The notes under the pieces are model-generated. The model had not been told where the DNA came from. It saw only the letters and a program-made list of their open reading frames with translations, and made no database searches. From positions 1 to 6,751 of the forward strand of contig JBNKEI010000070.1 in NCBI GenBank assembly GCA_050288705.1: 6,751 nucleotides of DNA, written 5' to 3'. Numbering within the stretch: position 1 is the stretch's first letter; each line of letters opens with the position of its first letter. The translations under genes and the position numbers were made by a program. Shown in pieces: positions 1-4,904 of this stretch. The stretch comes from JBNKEI01 sp050288705 (GTDB lineage: Bacteria > Myxococcota > Myxococcia > Myxococcales > UBA5297).

Positions 1-231
1 ATTCCTGCCCCGAAGCTCCTTACTGGCCAGCATCGTATCTGACAGGCTGACTTCCCGCGCAACTCGCGGTAGCCGACTCAAGCTGCCTGGATTAATGCCA
101 GGCTGGGCGGCTGGAAAGGCTATGTCTCCGAAGCCAAACCTGGCCCTATCACTATGCTTCGTGGCTTGCAACGCTTTGAGGTCTTCTTTCAGGGATGGAA
201 ATTCGCGAAAAAAAATGTGTGCATAGATTAG
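1..231 (+). pseudogene. IS4-family transposase, degenerate C-terminal remnant
   Basis: In the frame starting at base 1, codons from about 73 to the TAG at 229-231 read PTQAAWINARLGGWKGY, then a PGPITMLRGLQRF block, and end in a QGWKFAKK-type tail. This matches the characteristic C-terminus of IS4-family DDE transposases: an aligned 'PTL..A..WIARLGG' helix, then 'PGP.T..RGL.RF', then a short basic tail. The same frame has stops at 40-42 (TGA) and 70-72 (TAG), and the PT/WI spacing looks altered by small indels, so the gene cannot be functional here. The catalytic DDE core would lie to the left of the window. The 5' part (1-72) is too decayed to align by eye. I see no convincing terminal inverted repeat or target duplication. 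The family call rests on recalled motifs, not on a search. Confidence 0.72.
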
Positions 232-246
232 CCCTCGGCGAGAGGG
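232..246. other. Short GC-rich hairpin after the transposase remnant
   Basis: CCCTC (232-236) and GAGGG (242-246) form a perfect 5-bp stem with a GGCGA loop. It begins immediately after the TAG of the transposase remnant. No T-tract follows on the plus strand (AATATTT comes next), so it is at best a weak terminator. It may simply be an element-end relic. Confidence 0.25.
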
Positions 247-336
247 AATATTTGAAGCTCCCATCTTCCTGGGGGGATTAGTGCTTATCTGAATAGTTAC
301 CCCCACTTTTTATTAAAAATTCCTCGACCAATTGCA

Positions 337-359
337 TTCAACTCTGCTAATGAGTTGAA
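337..359. promoter_or_regulatory. Perfect 8-bp inverted repeat upstream of the SUMF1 lipoprotein gene
   Basis: TTCAACTC (337-344) and GAGTTGAA (352-359) are exact reverse complements separated by 7 nt. The repeat ends 6 nt before the Shine-Dalgarno sequence (366-370) of the lipoprotein gene that starts at 378. As DNA it has the size and symmetry of a dimeric repressor operator. As RNA it would form a hairpin just upstream of the ribosome site. Upstream, TATTAA at 311-316 could be a -10 element, but I see no good -35 partner, so no promoter is called. No specific regulator can be named from the sequence. Confidence 0.4.
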
Positions 360-377
360 GTTACTAAGGAATATGCA

Positions 378-1538
378 ATGATTAATCTAAAGTCTCACCT
401 CATAATTGCGGTCAAATTGCTTTTGGTATTCGGTTTTTTACATAGCTGCACAAATGATCTTCAAATCAATCTCGAAGGCAAGAGTTGCCCTTGTATTGAG
501 GGATACAAATGCTGTAACGCAGTGAAGAAATGCGTAAAAAACGGCCAGACCTGTCCTATAAACTGGGTAAAAATTCCTCGAGGGGATTTTTGGATGGGTA
601 GCCCCGCTAACAATGAAGCCGGATCGCCGCAATGCCCGGCCAGCTATCCGTGGCCCTGCGAGGTTGAATTTGGATCCAATTCCATAAATGAAATCCTTCA
701 CTACGTGCGCTTGACTCATCCCGTAATCATGACCGCGACTGAAATCACCCAAAATCAATTTCGAGACATTATGGGCTGGAATCCTAGCTATTCTCCGATG
801 TCCACAGAAGCAGAAGAACGACCAGTGGAGTGCGTGAACTGGTTTGACGCCTTGGAATTTGCAAATCGTCTGTCTGAAAAAGCAGGTTTGGAGCCTTGTT
901 ACGCCTTATCTAACATTAAAAAAGAAATACCAAAGTCAGGAACAAGTGACGATCCAAGTATTCCTTCTTGTTCGGCGGTTGAAAATTCCATTAGTTCTGC
1001 ATCCGTAACTCTCACCGGCGGCAGAACTACACCTTACGAATGTATCGGATATCGCCTCCCCACCGAAGCAGAGTGGGAATACGCTGCCCGAGCTGATGAG
1101 GGTAATAACCATGTTAGGAATAACGCATTAAGCGCCATTGCCTGGCATTATCAAGGTGGACCAACCATTCCTAGCGAGGGAACACGACCAGTGGCCACCT
1201 TGATCCCCAATAATTGGTGTTTATATGACATGCTGGGAAATACCTGGGAATTTGTAGGCGACATTATGAGCACTTATCAAAATAGCGATGCGATAAATCC
1301 AATTATTAATCCCTGGATCGCACCGACTTCGCTTTCTTCTGAAGAAGTCGTCTTGCGAGGCGGCGGTTACGCTACTGAATCAAAGTACTGTCGCTTTGCC
1401 AATCGTAATTACCGAAATGCAGATAAACTGGCAATTACCTACGGATTCAGATTAGTCCGTACCATTTTTTCCCAAAAAGATTCTTTGCCGGAAGAAATAG
1501 ATATTATCGAATGCAACAGCACCAAAGGTAAAAAGTAA
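378..1538 (+). CDS. SUMF1/FGE-sulfatase-domain lipoprotein with N-terminal cysteine-rich module
   Basis: This 386-residue protein is predicted to be a lipoprotein: a hydrophobic segment at residues 8-20 leads to LHSC with the lipidated Cys at 24. Residues 37-59 hold six cysteines (37, 39, 45, 46, 52, 59) in a C-x-C-x5-CC-x5-C-x6-C pattern, probably a small disulfide-bonded module. Residues about 62-362 form a SUMF1 (formylglycine-generating-enzyme-like, C-type-lectin fold) domain. It is marked by WVKIPRGDFWMGSP, TEITQNQFRDIMGWNPS, ECVNWFDALEFANRLS, YRLPTEAEWEYAARA (225-239), YDMLGNTWEF, VLRGGGY and YGFRLVR. The second catalytic cysteine of true FGE is not seen: C338 is present, but the position five residues on is R343. 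Sulfatase-activating oxidase activity is therefore unlikely, and a binding or structural role in the envelope is more probable. The ATG has AAGGA at 366-370 with a 7-nt spacer. The gene ends in tandem stops TAA-TAG. Its substrate or partner is unknown. Confidence 0.88.
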   Translation: MINLKSHLIIAVKLLLVFGFLHSCTNDLQINLEGKSCPCIEGYKCCNAVKKCVKNGQTCPINWVKIPRGDFWMGSPANNEAGSPQCPASYPWPCEVEFGSNSINEILHYVRLTHPVIMTATEITQNQFRDIMGWNPSYSPMSTEAEERPVECVNWFDALEFANRLSEKAGLEPCYALSNIKKEIPKSGTSDDPSIPSCSAVENSISSASVTLTGGRTTPYECIGYRLPTEAEWEYAARADEGNNHVRNNALSAIAWHYQGGPTIPSEGTRPVATLIPNNWCLYDMLGNTWEFVGDIMSTYQNSDAINPIINPWIAPTSLSSEEVVLRGGGYATESKYCRFANRNYRNADKLAITYGFRLVRTIFSQKDSLPEEIDIIECNSTKGKK

Positions 1539-1545
1539 TAGTGAA

Positions 1546-1561
1546 ATTACGGTCTTGTAAT
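1546..1561. terminator. Weak hairpin between convergent genes
   Basis: ATTAC (1546-1550) and GTAAT (1557-1561) form a 5-bp stem with a 6-nt loop. It sits in the 27-bp gap between the convergent SUMF1 lipoprotein gene and nrdG. It is AT-rich and lacks a good adjacent U-tract on either strand, although T-rich sequence lies a little further on the minus strand (TTTTT within the 3' end of the opposing gene). It may act as a weak bidirectional terminator. Confidence 0.25.
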
Positions 1562-1565
1562 CTCC

Positions 1566-2228
1566 TCAGCGAATAGAAAATTCGGAAAACATTTCTTTCA
1601 TGGTCTTTTGAAAAAAGCAATCCGATAAAAAACCATTGTCTACATCGTGCCGCTTCTGCAGAACATAGCGCTTTACCCCCATGGATGCCAAATATTCAGC
1701 CAGACGTAGAAGGGAGGCAGCGTTTAGATAAATACCATCTACAGTGGTCCTCACTTCGTATTCCACTTTCGAGTTTACCAGTATTCGCAATGAATCACTT
1801 ACTTGGGCGCCAGCAGCCACCGAAGCAATTAATGGGTAATCTTCCCAGGGACCTTTTACATCGAACCCAACCCATTCTAGCTGCGAAATCACCTCGGCTA
1901 GTCGTTCAGGAAAGACACCAGCAGTGTGCAACCCTACGGAAAAACCCTGCCCCTTGATCAACGCCACTGCTCTAGAAAGCCCTGGTTGCAGCAATGGTTC
2001 GCCACCACTGAATACTACGCTTTCCAGCAAACCTCTTCGCGATTCCAGAAATCGAACTATTTCATTCCAAGTTACTTTTTTTGAGCCAATCAGTGGACGC
2101 AAATGAGGATTGTGGCAATAATGACAATTCCAGGAACATCCTTGGCAAAAAAGAACCGCGGAAAGCTTTCCCGGAAAATCAATAGTGGAAAAGGGAACCA
2201 TGCCCGCTATGATCAACTTATCGTTCAT
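1566..2228 (-). CDS. nrdG: Anaerobic ribonucleoside-triphosphate reductase activating protein (radical SAM)
   Basis: This 220-residue radical-SAM activase uses a [4Fe-4S] cluster and S-adenosylmethionine to generate the glycyl radical on NrdD. The N-terminus GMVPFSTIDFPGKLSAVLF is typical of the NrdG2-type family. The cluster motif is C31-SWN-C35-HY-C38 (C-x3-C-x2-C), followed by HNPHLRP. The SAM-binding GGEP motif is at residues 75-78 (VVFSGGEPLLQP). Length is usual for the family, and no extra ferredoxin-like cluster domain is seen. The ATG at 2228-2226 directly follows the nrdD stop codon (TAG-ATG with no gap). The only ribosome-site candidate is a weak GTGGA inside the end of nrdD, so translational coupling to nrdD is likely. 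Transcription should depend on the riboswitch-controlled nrdD leader. Confidence 0.93.
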   Translation of the reverse strand: MNDKLIIAGMVPFSTIDFPGKLSAVLFCQGCSWNCHYCHNPHLRPLIGSKKVTWNEIVRFLESRRGLLESVVFSGGEPLLQPGLSRAVALIKGQGFSVGLHTAGVFPERLAEVISQLEWVGFDVKGPWEDYPLIASVAAGAQVSDSLRILVNSKVEYEVRTTVDGIYLNAASLLRLAEYLASMGVKRYVLQKRHDVDNGFLSDCFFQKTMKEMFSEFSIR

Positions 2229-4466
2229 CTATTCCACTGGTAGATTTTGTGGTTCAAAAAAATGTTTTCTTTCCTGGTGCTCCCCCTGCTTTCCAGGATT
2301 AAATTCAGATACCGGACGATGATACCCCATTACCCTGGTCCATACTTCACAGCGCTGTCTTTGATTATCTGACCTATCTTTTAGGTCTTCATTTACATTT
2401 TCTTGATCACATCGCGGGCAAAATACATGTTCTCCTTCTAAATAACCATGGCGAGGACAAATAGAAAAAGTAGGGGTTACGGTTAAATACGGCAGTCTAA
2501 ACTTTTCTAAAGCAGTACGCACCAAGCATTTACACGCTTTGGAGGTAGAAATTCTTTCGTTCATATAAAGATGAAGAACAGTTCCCCCGTTATAGCGAGT
2601 TTGCAGAGAATCCTGAAGAGAAAGCGCTTCAAAAGGATCGCAAGTGAACCCAACTGGCAATTGCGAAGAATTGGTATAGTAAGGCTGAGACTCTGTTCCC
2701 GCTTGCAAAATATTTGGAAATCGCTTGCGATCTTCTTTAGCAAACCGATAAGTAGTTCCTTCTGCAGGGGTTGCTTCCAAATTATACAGGTGACCGGTTT
2801 CCTCTTGAAAACCACGCATTTTTTGTCGCAGCGCGTCCAACAAACGTAGGGCCATAGCCTGCCCTTCTGGCGTTGCAATGTTTTCTTTATCTTGAGTAAA
2901 ATTGCGAATCATTTCATTGATCCCGTTAACTCCAATAGTAGAAAAATGATTGCGCAAACTCCCCAAATATCTTTTAGTATATGGAAACAACCCGCTATCC
3001 ATGTATTTCTGAATAGTTTTTCTTTTAATTTCCAAACTCATTTTGGCTAGTTCAGCCAAATGAGAAACTTGACTCAACAAAGCTACTTCATCCCCACGAT
3101 ACAAATAACCCAGCCGAGCACAATTAAGAGTAACCACCCCAATCGAGCCAGTTTGCTCTGCCGATCCAAACAAAGCATTTCCCCTACTTTGAAGCTCGCG
3201 TAAATCAAGTTGTAGCCGACAACACATGGAACGAATTTGTCCAGGATTTAGATCAGAATTGATAAAATTTTGAAAGTACGGTAAACCATATTTGGCAGTC
3301 ATTTCAAAAAGAAGGCTAGCGTTATCTGAGTCCCATAAAAATTCACGGGTAATATTGTATGTAGGTATGGGAAAAGTAAACACTCTGCCTTTAGCGTCGC
3401 CAGCGGTCATTACCTGAATGTATGCGCGATTAATAAGGTCCATTTCTGCTTGCAAATCGCCATAATAAAAATCTTGTTCTTCACCAGCGATTATGGGTCT
3501 TTGACAACGCAAATCAAGTGGACATACCCAATCGAAAGTTAAATTGGTAAAAGGAGTTTGTGTTCCCCAACGAGAAGGTACGTTTAAATTGTATATAAAC
3601 TCCTGTATAGCTTGCTGAATATTCCGATAAGAAAGCTTATCTTTGCGCACAAATGGCGCCAGATAGGTATCAAATGAGCTAAACGCTTGTGCCCCTGCCC
3701 ACTCATTTTGCAGAGTTCCGAGAAAATTTACCATCTGCCCCAAAGCACTAGACAAATGACCAGGCGGGCCAGCTTCAACCTTTCCCGAGACGCCATTGAA
3801 TCCTTCTTGCAACAGCATGCGCAGCGACCATCCCGCACAATAACCAGCTAGCATATCTAAATCATGAATATGAAAATCGGCTTCTCGATGAGCTTGGCCG
3901 ATTTCCGACGGGTAGACATGGTTGAGCCAATAATTGGCCATTACTTTTCCGGAAACGTTGAGAACAAGGCCGCCCAGCGAGTATCCTTGGTTGGCATTGG
4001 CATTCACTCTCCAATCCGAACGGCTTAAGTACTCATTAATCGACGAAACCACATCCACCAAATTACGCTTGTCCTGGCGTAATCGACTGCGATTTTCCCG
4101 ATAAACAATGTAGGCACGCGCGGTGCGCATATGATTGGCAGAAATTAGGACCTGCTCTACTGTGTCTTGAATTTGCTCAACGGTTGGGGCATTAAAAACC
4201 CTAGCGGAAGAACTAGACGCCTGGCAGTCAATTTGACCATCAAACCGATGGCGAAGAACCTTAAGCACTTGGGCAGTCAACAGGCGCGCTTCTTCTTCGG
4301 CAAATTCATTGGTAGCGTTTCCCGCGCTTAAAATAGCTTGCACAATCTTTTCTGAATTGAAAGCTGCCTGTTGACCATCGCGCTTTATTATGAACCGAGG
4401 CAAAGATTGGGAAAAACCTGCGCTTGAAAAAGACGACCGACTATCAGCAATCACGAATACTCCCAT
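2229..4466 (-). CDS. nrdD: Class III anaerobic ribonucleoside-triphosphate reductase
   Basis: This 745-residue enzyme reduces ribonucleoside triphosphates to deoxyribonucleotides without oxygen and without cobalamin, using a glycyl radical. Residues about 23-130 are an ATP-cone allosteric domain (LPRFIIKRDGQQAAF...KI). The catalytic barrel includes FHIHDLDMLAGYCAGWSL, with C210 the likely thiyl-radical cysteine, and MCCRL (414-418). The zinc site is C670-x2-H673 with C683-x2-C686 (ICPRHGY...FCPRC). The glycyl-radical loop is RVMGYHRPVS, with Gly714 as the radical site 31 residues from the C-terminus. The MCCRL motif, together with GSIGVV at 440-445 where formate-dependent enzymes carry an Asn, suggests a thioredoxin/redoxin-dependent subtype; this is inferred from recalled family differences. 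The ATG at 4466 lacks a well-spaced Shine-Dalgarno: AAGGG lies 17 nt upstream. GTG at 4454-4452 (codon 5), with GGGAG five nt before it, is a possible alternative start. Either start leaves the ATP cone intact. Confidence 0.96.
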   Translation of the reverse strand: MGVFVIADSRSSFSSAGFSQSLPRFIIKRDGQQAAFNSEKIVQAILSAGNATNEFAEEEARLLTAQVLKVLRHRFDGQIDCQASSSSARVFNAPTVEQIQDTVEQVLISANHMRTARAYIVYRENRSRLRQDKRNLVDVVSSINEYLSRSDWRVNANANQGYSLGGLVLNVSGKVMANYWLNHVYPSEIGQAHREADFHIHDLDMLAGYCAGWSLRMLLQEGFNGVSGKVEAGPPGHLSSALGQMVNFLGTLQNEWAGAQAFSSFDTYLAPFVRKDKLSYRNIQQAIQEFIYNLNVPSRWGTQTPFTNLTFDWVCPLDLRCQRPIIAGEEQDFYYGDLQAEMDLINRAYIQVMTAGDAKGRVFTFPIPTYNITREFLWDSDNASLLFEMTAKYGLPYFQNFINSDLNPGQIRSMCCRLQLDLRELQSRGNALFGSAEQTGSIGVVTLNCARLGYLYRGDEVALLSQVSHLAELAKMSLEIKRKTIQKYMDSGLFPYTKRYLGSLRNHFSTIGVNGINEMIRNFTQDKENIATPEGQAMALRLLDALRQKMRGFQEETGHLYNLEATPAEGTTYRFAKEDRKRFPNILQAGTESQPYYTNSSQLPVGFTCDPFEALSLQDSLQTRYNGGTVLHLYMNERISTSKACKCLVRTALEKFRLPYLTVTPTFSICPRHGYLEGEHVFCPRCDQENVNEDLKDRSDNQRQRCEVWTRVMGYHRPVSEFNPGKQGEHQERKHFFEPQNLPVE

Positions 4467-4489
4467 AACGTGGGATTTCCCGGACCCTT

Positions 4490-4541
4490 AAAAAAAATGC
4501 CTTGTGCGAAAAAGCAGAGGCAACAACGCCTCTTCTACAAG
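4490..4541 (-). terminator. Intrinsic terminator-like hairpin of the nrdD leader (riboswitch expression platform)
   Basis: On the minus strand, AGAGGC (4533-4528) and GCCTCT (4521-4516) form a 6-bp stem with a GTTGTT loop. An outer CTTGT (4541-4537) can pair with ACAAG (4505-4501). Three nt later comes a run of eight T residues (4497-4490). The U-tract ends 24 nt before the nrdD ATG, exactly where a riboswitch-controlled transcription terminator would sit. An alternative outer pairing AAAAGC (4546-4541) with GCTTTT (4515-4510) is also possible. Confidence 0.68.
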
Positions 4542-4567
4542 CTTTTACAAGCTTTGAGACCGAGACC
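4536..4567 (-). repeat. Two adjacent tandem micro-duplications in the nrdD leader
   Basis: On the minus strand, GGTCTC occurs twice in immediate tandem (4567-4562 and 4561-4556). It is followed without a gap by AAAGCTTGTA twice in perfect tandem (4555-4546 and 4545-4536). They lie between the aptamer-proximal hairpin and the terminator. The second 10-nt copy supplies the CTTGT arm of the outer terminator stem, so the duplication provides two interchangeable pairing partners for ACAAG (4505-4501). Confidence 0.85.
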
Positions 4568-4587
4568 TTTTCCGCGAAGGCTCATCT

Positions 4588-4616
4588 GTGAACCGATTCC
4601 CACAATATCAGTTCAC
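4588..4616 (-). ncRNA. Aptamer-adjacent hairpin with candidate kissing loop (P13-like)
   Basis: GTGAACTGAT (4616-4607) pairs with ATCGGTTCAC (4597-4588): ten base pairs including one G-U, closing a 9-nt loop ATTGTGGGA (4606-4598). Loop bases UUGUGG (4605-4600) are exactly complementary to CCACAA (4711-4706) inside the aptamer. This fits the L5-L13 kissing interaction known in cobalamin riboswitches, where ligand binding stabilises the loop-loop contact. The strand position, just 3' of the aptamer, is as expected. The helix names are my assignment. Confidence 0.6.
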
Positions 4617-4627
4617 CGGGTTCTTGG

Positions 4628-4810
4628 TTTTTTGGCAGGTTTTCGGACTTGGGGCACTTACTACTTTTACCTACTAGTTGCTGCTTCCCGACTTGAAATC
4701 AGTGCTTGTGGCCCAGTAGCCACGTGCAACTTTCGTTCCCTATACCGCTGCGCGTCAGTCCCGGATTTTCACCAGGTTCCCTCTAAATAGACCTTACGGC
4801 CACCAAAAAA
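4628..4810 (-). ncRNA. Cobalamin (AdoCbl) riboswitch aptamer upstream of nrdDG
   Basis: The minus strand shows the conserved 5' core GGGAA (4781-4777), GGTG (4773-4770), AA and TCC (4765-4763), then CTGACGCGCAGCGGT (4758-4744). The 3' B12 box reads AGTCCGAAAACCTGCC (4649-4634). A closing P1 helix is visible as TTTTTTGG (4810-4803) with CCAAAAAA (4635-4628), a perfect 8 bp. An internal GTTGC/GCAAC helix frames a GCACTG...CGGGAAGC segment like the family's CACTG/GGGAAG region. The aptamer lies 161 nt upstream of the nrdD ATG on the same strand. Riboswitches of this family control cobalamin transport and synthesis genes, and also B12-independent isozymes. Here the target is a B12-independent ribonucleotide reductase, so repression by cobalamin is expected. 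A downstream terminator hairpin makes transcriptional control the likely mode. Confidence 0.93.
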
Positions 4811-4875
4811 CGCCGGTGAATCTACGTCGGAAACCCTCTGCTGTCGAGAACAAAATTGGGTTGGTTTCGCCGGCG
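4805..4875 (-). terminator. Possible terminator of the CNNM/CBS gene overlapping the nrdD promoter
   Basis: On the minus strand, CGCCGG (4875-4870) is complementary to CCGGCG (4816-4811), which runs straight into six T residues (4810-4805). Inside, GAAACC (4868-4863) can pair with GGTTTC (4835-4830). Together this is a long bipartite stem followed by a U-tract, placed 30-100 nt past the stop of the upstream gene. The large internal loop makes it weaker than a textbook terminator. The same T-run is the 5' strand of riboswitch helix P1. Confidence 0.35.
4819..4847 (-). promoter_or_regulatory. Candidate sigma-70-type promoter for the riboswitch-nrdDG transcript
   Basis: On the minus strand, TCGACA (4847-4842; five of six matches to TTGACA) is followed after 17 nt by TAGATT (4824-4819; four of six matches to TATAAT). 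A start about seven nt downstream would fall near 4812, two nt before the first base of riboswitch helix P1 at 4810. That position independently supports the call. No NrdR-type box was seen in 4811-4904. Confidence 0.5.
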
Positions 4876-4904
4876 GGTTTCGCACTTGGCTAGGTGAGTC
4901 ATAC

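Noticed and set aside
438..758. 106-codon open frame antisense to the SUMF1 lipoprotein gene
   Set aside because: It is fully inside a gene with clear domain motifs and shows no recognisable features, so it is a shadow frame.
378..1538. A functional formylglycine-generating sulfatase maturase
   Set aside because: The second cysteine of the FGE catalytic pair is replaced by arginine, no sulfatase gene is nearby, and the protein is a predicted lipoprotein.
2231..2241. TTCCACTGGTA at the nrdD/nrdG junction repeated (minus strand) just upstream of the CNNM/CBS gene
   Set aside because: An 11-nt match between two sites, counting both strands, is expected by chance in a window this size, and the contexts differ.
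4470..4790. 106-codon open frame on the plus strand antisense to the nrdD leader
   Set aside because: It lies exactly across the cobalamin riboswitch on the opposite strand, has no ribosome site, and its translation has no protein-family character. The base pattern is explained by RNA structure on the minus strand.
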